From Ruminococcus sp. (GTDB taxonomy: Bacteria > Bacillota_A > Clostridia > Oscillospirales > Ruminococcaceae), in contig JAFVAN010000018.1 in NCBI GenBank assembly GCA_017480485.1, forward strand, positions 1 through 31,106: 31,106 bases of DNA. The letters are read 5' to 3'. The notes under the pieces were generated by a model that did no database searches, was not told the origin of the DNA, and was given only the letters and a program-made list of their open reading frames with translations. The position numbers and the translations under genes are program-made. This document shows positions 8,627 to 15,822 of the stretch, piece after piece (the stretch's first letter is position 1; the number at the start of each line of letters is the position of its first letter).

Positions 8627-9814
8627 TTATCCCTTTTCCGAAAGCTGCTCCTTTATCGTCGTACTGCCAAGAATGAGCATGGGCGCCGCCATGCAGCAGA
8701 GCAGGAACACCCCCCAGACCGCCCCGCACCAGAGCAGGGCCCCAGCATCAAAAACTATCACCGTTTCAGCCAGCCTGCCGCTGAGGCGCAGTGCCGCCAC
8801 AAAGCCCCCGCACAGCCCCATGGCCAGCAGAGAGGTCAAAAGGCTGCTGACAAGATATATGGCCCCGCACCCACGCAGGGTGCAGCCCAGCAGGGCGTAG
8901 ACAGCGCTCTGCCTCATATTCATCTCCGCCGCAAGGGCCGAGACTGAGATGGTGCTCACCAGTATCAGGATGACGATGCTTATAAGTATCGGCGCCAGAT
9001 GCAAAAGCTGCTCATAGACATAGCGCTCCGAGCGCCCCCGAAGCTCCGAAAGGGGCATGGCAAATCCCGTCAAGGCTTTAAGCTCTTTAAGGGCCGCTGC
9101 CTCCTGCTCCTCCGAAATGCCCTCCTTGAACAGGACTATCTGCCTGCCCGCAGGATAGGCCCCGACGCCCAGCTCCTCCGCAGCGCTTTTTGAGCAGATA
9201 AGCACGCTCTGCTCGGTGCAGGGGCCGTAGAGGGCGCGGTGGTCGTCCTCCGCCCCGAACCGAGTGTTCATGCCGAAGACGGGTGCCTCCTTTGCAAGCC
9301 TTCCCACCACCCTGAACTCCACCTCCGCAGTCTCGGGGTCCGTGAAGGTCAGGTCGTCCTCCCGATAATAACTGTATTCCTTTGTAATGATGTCCCCGAC
9401 CTCAAAGCCGCTCTCGTAGTTCACCACGGCCTCCAGCTCCCGGGCGTTCGGGCTGAGCCAGGAGCCCTCCGCCAAGGGCGGGATGTAGACCGAAAGGCTC
9501 CTGTCATCGTAGCAATAGCACTCGGCGCTGTCGCCGCTGCCGTAGGGGATCTCGAGCTTCCCGATGCCTATCATGCAGTCTATCTCCGGCACCAGCTCCT
9601 CAAGGCTCTCGCCCTCCGCCGAACGGTATGTGCCGCTGACGCCGCAGGCCCCCCGCCGTGAAAGTATGTCCCGAAGGGGCGTGTATAGCTCCGTGCGGGA
9701 GCGAACGCTCGAAACGATGCTGATAACGATAAAGAACACCGCCGCCAGCTGCATGGCGATAAAAATATTCGTGAGCAGGCGCCGCCTGAACTCCTTTATT
9801 CCAAGCCAAAGCAT
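8627..9814 (-). CDS. C-terminal half of a split FtsX-like permease (paralog 1b)
   Basis: A 395-aa product that matches only the second half of the two full-length permeases downstream: linker, TM helix (FIAMQLAAVFFIVISIVSS), LYTPLRDILSRRG, ectodomain with AEGSWLSPN, and three C-terminal TM helices ending in IKEQLSEKG. The ATG lies 1 nt after the stop codon of the upstream half and in a different frame, with GGGGAG placed suitably before it. This suggests two genes translated by coupling rather than a random break, but a frameshift in an originally single gene gives the same picture. The two halves together have the length of one normal permease. Confidence 0.82.
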   Translation of the reverse strand: MLWLGIKEFRRRLLTNIFIAMQLAAVFFIVISIVSSVRSRTELYTPLRDILSRRGACGVSGTYRSAEGESLEELVPEIDCMIGIGKLEIPYGSGDSAECYCYDDRSLSVYIPPLAEGSWLSPNARELEAVVNYESGFEVGDIITKEYSYYREDDLTFTDPETAEVEFRVVGRLAKEAPVFGMNTRFGAEDDHRALYGPCTEQSVLICSKSAAEELGVGAYPAGRQIVLFKEGISEEQEAAALKELKALTGFAMPLSELRGRSERYVYEQLLHLAPILISIVILILVSTISVSALAAEMNMRQSAVYALLGCTLRGCGAIYLVSSLLTSLLAMGLCGGFVAALRLSGRLAETVIVFDAGALLWCGAVWGVFLLCCMAAPMLILGSTTIKEQLSEKG

Positions 9815-9815
9815 A

Positions 9816-11012
9816 CTATCTCCCCGCCCTTCTCAGCATTTCCACAGGCTGCCTGTCCAGCACCGCGAGCACCATGGCGGTCACGGTCAGCAGCAGCACC
9901 CCCATGAACACCCCGAAGATATAAAGATAGGTCCCCGCAGTGTAGACCCGAGTGATGCTTGGGAAGAAAAAGGTGAGCCGCGGCAGCAGCAGAAAATGAT
10001 ACAGCCCTCCGCAGAGCAGGAATATCACCGCCGACACCCCTGCGGCCTCGAGGATGAACATTGCCGCCGCCCGCCCCCTCGTGCAGCCCGCCAGCCTGAG
10101 TATGGATATCATCCTGCGGCGGGTAAAGACGATGTACCTGAAAAGTATCATCAGCGTTATTGCCGCGATGGCCGAGAGCACCACAGAGATGAGCACGATG
10201 GAGGTGTAGAACCTTGTTTCACCCTCGTCCACGGTCTCCATGATGGGGATGTTCACCCTGTCGCCGAAGACCTGCTCCATGGCGGTGTTGACGGCGTTGA
10301 AGGCCCTTGTGGTGACGGGCTTGTCCGTGAGGAAGGAAACATATCGCACAAGGAAGTCATCGGGAAGGGAGGCAAAGGGCACCGCCAGATCGTCGGCCCC
10401 CGCGTCAGCCTCGTTCCAAGCGCCAATGACCTCATACTCCTGCCCGAAGAGCTCTATGCTGCCGCCCACCTCCACCTTCGGGGGAGGGATGTCGTTTATG
10501 TCATAGGCCCGCACAACGGCCACCCGCGCCCCCGAGTATTCCTCCTCGTCGGTGATGTACCTTCCGTAGGAGACACGGATGTTTTCGAGATAGGCCCCGT
10601 AGAGGCCGTAGCGGTGCTCCTCGGGGTGATATTCGAGCCTGCCGCTCATCCACTCCTCCAGCCCGTACTGGCCTGTAGCGTAATCAAAGAAAAAGCCCGT
10701 GAAGGACTCCTTTATGTCCTCGTCCAGCAGCCCCAGCACCTGCCGCAGCTCGCCCACCGTGGCGCTGCCGTCCGCCAGATAGCTCACGGTGCCGTAATAG
10801 TCGAGCTTATCTGTTATGGTCCCAAAGCTGTAGCCGGCGTGGTTCTGGTTCTTGGCGGTGTTCTGTATGTAGGTCTCGGTGCTGTAGTTCTGGTAGACCC
10901 CGTGGGAGAACAGCACCGCCAGCACTGCTGCCGCGCTGCAAAGCACATAAAGCAGACATATCATCCTGCTGTGCCGCAGGCTGTGCGAAATGTTTTTAAG
11001 AATATATCTCAT
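9816..11012 (-). CDS. N-terminal half of a split FtsX-like permease (paralog 1a)
   Basis: A 398-aa product beginning MRYILKNISHSLRHSR, with an N-terminal TM helix that runs into LFSHGVYQNYS, the counterpart of FSYGLYQNYN in the other two permeases. An ectodomain and a three-TM cluster follow, and the protein ends shortly after that cluster (LDRQPVEMLRRAGR). It covers exactly the first half of the duplicated FtsX layout; the remainder is encoded by the next gene. The ATG follows GAGGTG closely. It is the first transporter gene after the anti-sigma-like gene, separated by about 230 nt that contain repeats and a terminator-like hairpin. Confidence 0.82.
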   Translation of the reverse strand: MRYILKNISHSLRHSRMICLLYVLCSAAAVLAVLFSHGVYQNYSTETYIQNTAKNQNHAGYSFGTITDKLDYYGTVSYLADGSATVGELRQVLGLLDEDIKESFTGFFFDYATGQYGLEEWMSGRLEYHPEEHRYGLYGAYLENIRVSYGRYITDEEEYSGARVAVVRAYDINDIPPPKVEVGGSIELFGQEYEVIGAWNEADAGADDLAVPFASLPDDFLVRYVSFLTDKPVTTRAFNAVNTAMEQVFGDRVNIPIMETVDEGETRFYTSIVLISVVLSAIAAITLMILFRYIVFTRRRMISILRLAGCTRGRAAAMFILEAAGVSAVIFLLCGGLYHFLLLPRLTFFFPSITRVYTAGTYLYIFGVFMGVLLLTVTAMVLAVLDRQPVEMLRRAGR

Positions 11013-11030
11013 AGGCCACCTCGGCTTTCA

Positions 11031-11146
11031 AGAGGTTAGATATTAGATGTTAGAGGTTAGAAAAGATATCCGCTGTGCTGACAAAATATAATATCGCCGA
11101 AGGCGCTCCATATCTAACCTCTAACCTCTCACCTCTGACCTCTAAG
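11031..11146. repeat. CTAACCTCT-type short repeats in inverted arrangement
   Basis: Degenerate 7-9 nt units of the form AGAGGTTAG occur at 11031-11060, and in opposite orientation as CTAACCTCT/CACCTCTGACCTCT at 11111-11146. Arms at 11049-11061 and 11113-11125 are perfectly complementary over 13 bp and could enclose the small CGCCGAAGGCG hairpin. A third array is at 12645-12679. Confidence 0.75.
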
Positions 11147-11170
11147 ATCTGGGAATGTCAAAGCCTTGGC

Positions 11171-11220
11171 AAAACGCAAAAGACCGCCATACCCTGCTTT
11201 CACAGAATATAACGGTCCGG
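11171..11220 (-). terminator. Terminator-like hairpin after the anti-sigma-like gene
   Basis: On the minus strand GGACCG...ATA pairs imperfectly with TAT..CGGTC, followed by TTTTGCGTTTT. It sits between the anti-sigma-like gene and the first permease and could limit read-through. The stem is imperfect, so this is tentative. Confidence 0.4.
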
Positions 11221-11244
11221 GGTCGGCGTTTCTTACAGCTGGGT

Positions 11245-11916
11245 TCAATTTTCGGCCTTTTGCACAGAACGGGCGCAGCGCAGTAGTTCATCTTTACTAA
11301 CAGGCGAGGTCATAGCCAATATATAATCCCCATTGTCCCAGAAGACCTCGCACCAGCCCTCGGCCTCCCGGAAAAGAGCCGAGTGGCCGTTTATGTCGAT
11401 GCGCTCGAAGTCCGAGGCCTCGTTGAGGCAGACGATATAAAACTTATTCTTTGTGTACTGGGAGAAAAAGATCTCTTCTTCGCCGTTGTTGTAGTTGAGG
11501 TATATCTGCTCCTCCCCCTCATTCCCGTGGTCAAGAGCGAAGCCCTCGGGCAGGTAGGCGGGGGCAAGGCGGGTCTCGATGGTCGTGGGGGCGCCCTCGG
11601 CCTTGTTAGAAAAGACCGTCAGCCGCCCCTCGCTCTCGGCAAAGTAGAAGTCGTCCGAGAATTTATCAATGGCGTAGACCGCGCCCTTGAAGCCCAGCAG
11701 CAGCCCCGTCCCGAGGATCACCAGCAGGCAGGCCACCCGCCGCAGGGCCGTGCTGATGAGCGGATAAAAGGGCTTGCGCCGCCGCTTTACGAGGGAGTTC
11801 ATCTTTTTCTCGAAGCGGGGCGAGAAGGCCTGCTCCTCATGCTGGGCATAAAGCTCCGCCGAGTATTCCTCCGTCAGGGCAGCAAGCACCGCCTCCGACA
11901 GACGCGTTTCAGTCAT
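11245..11916 (-). CDS. DUF4367-type anti-sigma-like membrane protein, partner of ECF sigma 1
   Basis: A 223-aa protein whose ATG overlaps the stop of the sigma factor gene (ATGACTGA), with GAGGG about 8 nt upstream; a longer GTG start at 11925 has no usable spacing. The N-terminal part (1-55) is hydrophilic and basic toward its end (KRRRKPF). It is followed by one TM helix at about 58-80 and an extracytoplasmic DUF4367 domain (RLAPAYLPEGF... IYLNYNNGEEEIFFSQY... WDNGDYILAMTSPVSKDELLR). This topology fits a one-TM anti-sigma factor holding the sigma factor at the membrane while its outer domain senses an envelope signal. No HxxxCxxC zinc motif is present, so it is not a ZAS-type anti-sigma factor. 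The anti-sigma role is inferred from topology and coupling. Confidence 0.82.
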   Translation of the reverse strand: MTETRLSEAVLAALTEEYSAELYAQHEEQAFSPRFEKKMNSLVKRRRKPFYPLISTALRRVACLLVILGTGLLLGFKGAVYAIDKFSDDFYFAESEGRLTVFSNKAEGAPTTIETRLAPAYLPEGFALDHGNEGEEQIYLNYNNGEEEIFFSQYTKNKFYIVCLNEASDFERIDINGHSALFREAEGWCEVFWDNGDYILAMTSPVSKDELLRCARSVQKAEN

Positions 11917-12439
11917 TTTCCTCACCCTCTTCCAAGAGCCTTTTCAGCGCCGCCTTTGCCCGAGAGACGCGGGTGTAGAGCGCCCCCTTTGAGATGCCCA
12001 GCTGCCTTGCGCTCTCCTCTGCCGAGCAGCCGAAGAGGCAGTAGATATACAGCGCGTCCCGGTGCTCCTTCGGCAGCCGTCTCAGCGCCTCAGTAAGGCG
12101 GCCCGTGTCCTCCTGCTCGAAGGATATCTCGGGCAGCTCCGCCGCGGTGCGGTCAAGGTGCTGCGCCTCCCGCCTGTTGCGGCGGTAGATGTCGATGGAC
12201 ACGTTCCTGCATATTATAACGAGCCAAGCCTCCTGTTTCTTACAGTCCATTCCCGAGAGCTTTGAAAAGCTCCGCGCCGCCCGCAGAAAGGTCTCCGAGA
12301 CTGCGTCCTCGGCGTCCTCCCTGTTCCCGAGGATGGAGAGCGCCAGCCCCAGCAGCCGCCCTCGGCAGCGCAGGTAAAGCTCCTCAAAGCTGTCCCTGTC
12401 CTCCTGCTCTTCAAGCATCGCGATATATATCGGCAGCAC
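11909..12439 (-). CDS. ECF-type RNA polymerase sigma factor 1
   Basis: The start is placed at a GTG (protein then reads MLPIYIAMLEEQEDRDSFE) preceded by GGGGGTGGTGAG. Longer readings upstream run through a repeat element and are not credible. The 176-aa product has sigma70 region 2 (FEELYLRCRGRLLGLALSIL, EDAEDAVSETFLRAARSF) and region 4 with an HTH (LPKEHRDALYIYCLFGCSAEESARQLGISKGALYTRVSRAKAALKRLL). It lacks regions 1 and 3, as ECF factors do. It should direct RNA polymerase to envelope genes when released by the DUF4367 protein encoded next, to which it is translationally coupled. The likely targets are its own operon and perhaps the neighbouring lipoprotein operon. Confidence 0.92.
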   Translation of the reverse strand: MLPIYIAMLEEQEDRDSFEELYLRCRGRLLGLALSILGNREDAEDAVSETFLRAARSFSKLSGMDCKKQEAWLVIICRNVSIDIYRRNRREAQHLDRTAAELPEISFEQEDTGRLTEALRRLPKEHRDALYIYCLFGCSAEESARQLGISKGALYTRVSRAKAALKRLLEEGEEND

Positions 12440-12458
12440 CTCACCACCCCCTTTGCCC

Positions 12459-12472
12459 CGAGATAAGTATAG
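12459..12472 (-). promoter_or_regulatory. Candidate promoter element upstream of ECF sigma 1
   Basis: The minus strand reads CTATACTTATCTCG, matching CTATACTTATCACG upstream of the second sigma gene at 20344-20357 in 13 of 14 positions. It contains a TATACT -10-like hexamer, 27 nt before the GTG. No TTGACA is found at 17-18 nt, unlike at the second site. Confidence 0.45.
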
Positions 12473-12500
12473 GTATATATTAGCACAAATACCTTCACAA

Positions 12501-12626
12501 TTCAACCCACCGTGCTGGCGCGCACGGCGCAAGTCGCGTGAGCACTCGCAAGCTCGTTTACAACGGTGTGATGTGCAAAGGCTCCCTCGCGGTACGGTGG
12601 CACTATCATAGCCAGGGTGGGTCGAA
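12501..12626. repeat. Dispersed repeat element, copy A, with terminal inverted repeats
   Basis: The core at 12527-12562 is identical over 36 nt to 30985-31020, and both continue to a shared GGCTCCCTCGCGG motif. This copy is bordered by TTCAACCCACC (12501-12511) and GGTGGGTCGAA (12616-12626), an 11-bp inverted repeat with one mismatch. It occupies the gap upstream of sigma gene 1. No coding potential beyond accidental open frames. Confidence 0.8.
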
Positions 12627-12644
12627 TAAAAAAAGCGCGAACCG

Positions 12645-12679
12645 TATCTAACATCTAACCTCTCACCTCTGACCTCTAA
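12645..12679. repeat. CTAACCTCT-type short repeat array
   Basis: The sequence TCTAACATCTAACC followed by CTCACCTCTGACCTCTAA nearly repeats the array at 11111-11146. Its right edge overlaps the stop codon of the lipoprotein gene ending at 12676. Confidence 0.75.
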
Positions 12680-13713
12680 TAGCTGTTCTTCACAAACTCC
12701 ACCTCGCCGCTGCGGGCATCGACGGCGGCGAAGCACTCGTGCCACCAGTCGGTGCAGAACCAGATGACCCAGTAGGGCTCGAGAGAAAGAGAGGTGCGGG
12801 AGCTGTCCGGATATTTCGGCATCAGCACCAGCTCCTCCCGCTGCACCTCCAAGCTCTGATAGGCCGAGAGCTTCTCGCTGGCAAGGTCCATAGCGGCATC
12901 AGGGGCGATGATGTCGCAGGGCTGACGGTCGGTTATCACCAGCTCCTGCCCCACCGTGTATTCCTGCACGGCGCTGCCCTCCGTGAAGATGCAGCAGGCA
13001 GGGGGCAGGTCGCAGATCTCAAAGCTGTATTCGTTTTTTGCGGACATGGTGTCGAAGATGGGCAGGCCCTCGATCACTGTGCGGCTGTGGACTGTGGCGG
13101 CAGCTGTGCCGTCCTCCAGCACCTGCACCGAGGCCCCGAAGGGCCGCAGCTCGTTTGAAAAGCCCGAGGCCTCCGCCACCTCAGCGATCATGGCCTCTGC
13201 GGCTTTTTTAAGCTCCTCTGCGGTCACGGCGGTGCCGTTGTATTTAAGCTCCTCGGTGCTGTCGTCAGAGCCGAAGACATAAGTTGAAAGATACTCCGTG
13301 TTCGTGCCGTAGAGGACCCGGTTGAGAACGCTCTTCTCGCTGAGGCAGATGCTGCCGCTGTCCGTTATCAGCGCAAAGCGCTCGGCAGTCTCCGCATGAA
13401 CGGTCCCTCCATCGCTTACGACGGCGCCGCTGTCATATTCACCAAGATAGTAGGAAAACAGTCCCTCGGCCCCGCTTTCCATGCCCTCGGCGGGCTTAGC
13501 TGTGCAGACGGCAGCCTCAGCAGCGTATTCCACCGAAAAGCCCTCGGCAAAGGTGAAGTTGTCGTAGTCTCCCTTTGTTATCTCCTCTGCGGCAGCCTCC
13601 CTGTCCTCCGGGAGAGAGTCCACGGGCTCGGCAGAGACCTCCTCCGAGCCGCTGCCCTTTGCGCCGCAGCCGCAGAGCAGTGCCGCAAGAATAATGCAGA
13701 TCGTTTTTTTCAT
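12676..13713 (-). CDS. Exported lipoprotein with C-terminal PepSY/YycI-like segment (lipoprotein 4)
   Basis: A 345-aa protein with a lipoprotein signal peptide (MKKTICIILAALLCGCG, C16 as likely lipidated cysteine). The mature part is acidic. The last 60 residues read LEPYWVIWF....CFAAVDARSGEVEFV, a pattern of a tryptophan-containing strand followed by (V/I)DA.(S/T)GE(L/V) that recurs in all four lipoproteins of this operon and resembles the end of PepSY/YycI-type domains. The ATG follows AAGGAG. The gap to the preceding lipoprotein gene is 10 nt, so it is the last gene of the sigma-2 operon. A role in binding an extracellular ligand or controlling signalling at the membrane is a guess from context. 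Confidence 0.82.
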   Translation of the reverse strand: MKKTICIILAALLCGCGAKGSGSEEVSAEPVDSLPEDREAAAEEITKGDYDNFTFAEGFSVEYAAEAAVCTAKPAEGMESGAEGLFSYYLGEYDSGAVVSDGGTVHAETAERFALITDSGSICLSEKSVLNRVLYGTNTEYLSTYVFGSDDSTEELKYNGTAVTAEELKKAAEAMIAEVAEASGFSNELRPFGASVQVLEDGTAAATVHSRTVIEGLPIFDTMSAKNEYSFEICDLPPACCIFTEGSAVQEYTVGQELVITDRQPCDIIAPDAAMDLASEKLSAYQSLEVQREELVLMPKYPDSSRTSLSLEPYWVIWFCTDWWHECFAAVDARSGEVEFVKNSY

Positions 13714-13723
13714 TTGTTTCTCC

Positions 13724-14956
13724 TTACTGACGCAGCCTATTCAGGTCGAACTCAAATTCAAGCTCTCCCGTTTCGGCGTCTATGTAGATATATTTCCTCA
13801 CGTCCCCCACATCGCTGTTGCCCTCCTGATAGGGGTAATCGCCCTTGTCGATGTCTATGACGAATTCCCATTGCAGGCGGCCCGCCCACTTCACCCCGCA
13901 GTCATCCTCGGGCTGCCGGTTCCGGTAGTCGTATTCGGGGGTCATGGTGTATTTCAGGTTAATGTCGTTTATGGTCATGGGCTCGTTGAAGTCCGTGAAG
14001 GTGTGCTCAAGAAAGCCCATAGCGCTGGTGAGGGAGACGAGCCTTTCCGGTGCGCCTCTGTCGGTGGGCAGCAGAGTGCCGTAGCCCGTGGTGAAGGCCC
14101 CGATCTCGCCCCGCTTCTTCATCCTCAGCTTCAGTGACTGGGTGACGTATTTCAGATATGTCTCGCTCTCCGAAGGTCCGCCCGCCTCGTCATTCTCAAG
14201 GACGGTCAGCAGCTCGTCCAGAGGCAGCCCCTTGTAAAGCTTCTGCACGATGATGTCAAAGGAATACTCCCCTTCCGTGTTCTGCCGCGCCATGACGGTC
14301 TTGACCGAAAGCTCGTAGTCGGGCTCTAAGTCTCGGTAATTCTCGTCCACCCACCTTCCGGCGAAGTCTGCGGCTTCCTGCACAGTAGTGCCGCCGCCCT
14401 CGAGGGGAAAGCTGTCGGAAAAGTCTCCGCCCCGGTCGATGTGATATACACCCATGTTCCTGCCGCCGTCAAAGCTGTCCTCAAAGAGCTCGGGCTTGAT
14501 GAAGGCCACAAAGCCGTTGTCGTGGACGCTGCCGTACGCCTTCTCCTCCTCGCTGTAGAAAAACCAGCATGCAGGGCGGCTGTAGTCGCCGTTCTCGATG
14601 GGCGTCGCGGGCTCGTACTCAAGGCCCACCTTTTCAATAGTCTCCCGCCCGAAGAAGCGCTCAAGCACCTCCCGTCCCCTTTCGGAAAAGCCGCTCCTAA
14701 CGGTGAAGTCGCAGGCCACGATCTCGGCGGGCAGCTCCACCCTTACGGTGTCAGCAATGGAAAAGTTCGAATAGCTGCGGGAGAGGGCCGTCTGGGCGTC
14801 GGCCTCAAGCTCCGACTGCGGGATGTACTCTATCTCTCCGCCGTTCTCTGACACAGGGGCGTTCCCCGAGCCCGAGTTGTTTTTTACGTTCTCCGGTGCC
14901 TCGGCGCAGGCCGTGAGCAGCAGCGCCGCTGCCGCAAGAGCTAAAAGCTTTTTCAT
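13724..14956 (-). CDS. Exported lipoprotein (lipoprotein 3)
   Basis: The start is the ATG of MKKLLALAAAALLLTACAEAPE, with AAGGAG 6 nt upstream; an open frame extending further upstream lies inside the preceding gene and is ignored. The product has 410 aa. The lipobox LTAC puts the lipidated cysteine at residue 17. After a Ser/Asn/Gly linker comes a long extracytoplasmic part, and the C-terminus reads LQWEFVIDIDKGD... YIYIDAETGELEFEF, the same terminal pattern as in the other lipoproteins here. The TACAEAPE stretch after the signal is also found in the lipoprotein at 16640-17938 (AACAEAPE), which supports paralogy. It sits 23 nt after the second ABC-2-like gene. Confidence 0.84.
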   Translation of the reverse strand: MKKLLALAAAALLLTACAEAPENVKNNSGSGNAPVSENGGEIEYIPQSELEADAQTALSRSYSNFSIADTVRVELPAEIVACDFTVRSGFSERGREVLERFFGRETIEKVGLEYEPATPIENGDYSRPACWFFYSEEEKAYGSVHDNGFVAFIKPELFEDSFDGGRNMGVYHIDRGGDFSDSFPLEGGGTTVQEAADFAGRWVDENYRDLEPDYELSVKTVMARQNTEGEYSFDIIVQKLYKGLPLDELLTVLENDEAGGPSESETYLKYVTQSLKLRMKKRGEIGAFTTGYGTLLPTDRGAPERLVSLTSAMGFLEHTFTDFNEPMTINDINLKYTMTPEYDYRNRQPEDDCGVKWAGRLQWEFVIDIDKGDYPYQEGNSDVGDVRKYIYIDAETGELEFEFDLNRLRQ

Positions 14957-14979
14957 GTTTGTCTCCTTTGATAGATTTT

Positions 14980-15822
14980 TTATTCCGCCCCGTCGCTCAG
15001 CTGGAAGGAGCTGCGTTTGCAGAGCCTCAGTGACAGCGCCCCCAGCAGGACCAGCAGCACCCCAAAATACAGGCGGGACGCCCATATGGGGCAGTAGACT
15101 ATGTTCAGGACCGCGTCGGAGTGGCCCGTGAACACCGAATGTGAAAGGGGCAGCAGCCATTTCAGCCGCGAGCCCAGAAAGTCAAGGCCGAAGCCCGCCC
15201 CCACCAGCAGAAGGTTTGAGATAAGCCCTATCACCCGCTTTGAGAGCAGGCCGAACACCAGCTGCAGCAGCCCCGTAAAAAGCATATAGAGAGAGGTCAG
15301 AACCATCGAATCTATGACCATTGCATAGGGGCGGGACTGATAGAGGACGGAATTGTCCAGGGCCAGGGCGGGACTTATGTCGCTCTCCCCAAGGGCGGCC
15401 CGCCTCAGCACCAGGCTCCAGCCGTCCGCCAGAAAGGTGTCCGGGCAGACAAGAAAGCAGAAGACCAGCAGACAGAGCTGGAACAGCAGGGTGATAAGAA
15501 GCATGAAGACCATCTGCCCCAGCAGCCAGCGGGCCCGCCCCGTGCGGTGCAGCACAAAGCGCACAGAGCCGTCCGTCATCGGCACGTCCGCAAACCACAG
15601 CAGGGCCAGCAGCGGGATAAATGGCACCGCCGCAGGCTGACATTCTAGCACCGTAAAAAGCTCGAAGGCCCCCAGGGGCGAGCTTAGCTGCTCCGAAAAC
15701 AGTATGTAGGGAGAAAGAAATGTAAAATAGGAAAAGGCAAGATAGACAGCCAGCAGTATCAGCCGCCTTGCGCTCATCCACGAAAAGAAAGCATACAGCG
15801 AAACGGTAAGGGAACCTCTCAC
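14980..15822 (-). CDS. ABC-2-like polytopic membrane protein
   Basis: A 280-aa protein with about six TM helices: near 20-40, 62-80, 103-125, 170-190, 192-212 and 250-270. Basic residues lie between helices, as in the membrane subunits of ABC-2 type exporters. The start overlaps the end of the preceding membrane protein gene (4-nt overlap), so the two are probably translated together and may form a heterodimer. No ATPase gene is within the operon. The family assignment rests on topology and size rather than on a specific motif. It could instead be a structural membrane component without transport activity. Confidence 0.68.
   Translation of the reverse strand: MRGSLTVSLYAFFSWMSARRLILLAVYLAFSYFTFLSPYILFSEQLSSPLGAFELFTVLECQPAAVPFIPLLALLWFADVPMTDGSVRFVLHRTGRARWLLGQMVFMLLITLLFQLCLLVFCFLVCPDTFLADGWSLVLRRAALGESDISPALALDNSVLYQSRPYAMVIDSMVLTSLYMLFTGLLQLVFGLLSKRVIGLISNLLLVGAGFGLDFLGSRLKWLLPLSHSVFTGHSDAVLNIVYCPIWASRLYFGVLLVLLGALSLRLCKRSSFQLSDGAE

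Noticed and set aside
9564..11039. Long plus-strand open frame (491 codons) opposite the split permease
   Set aside because: The opposite strand encodes recognisable permease halves with TM helices and ribosome binding sites; this frame has low-complexity His/Pro/Arg content.
12440..12745. Upstream extension of ECF sigma 1 to a 278-aa protein
   Set aside because: The extension translates a palindromic dispersed repeat and the tail of the preceding gene; a GTG with a strong ribosome binding site gives the normal ECF length.
14957..15160. Upstream extension of lipoprotein 3
   Set aside because: It overlaps the preceding membrane protein gene and would bury the lipoprotein signal peptide; the ATG at 14956 has a good ribosome binding site.
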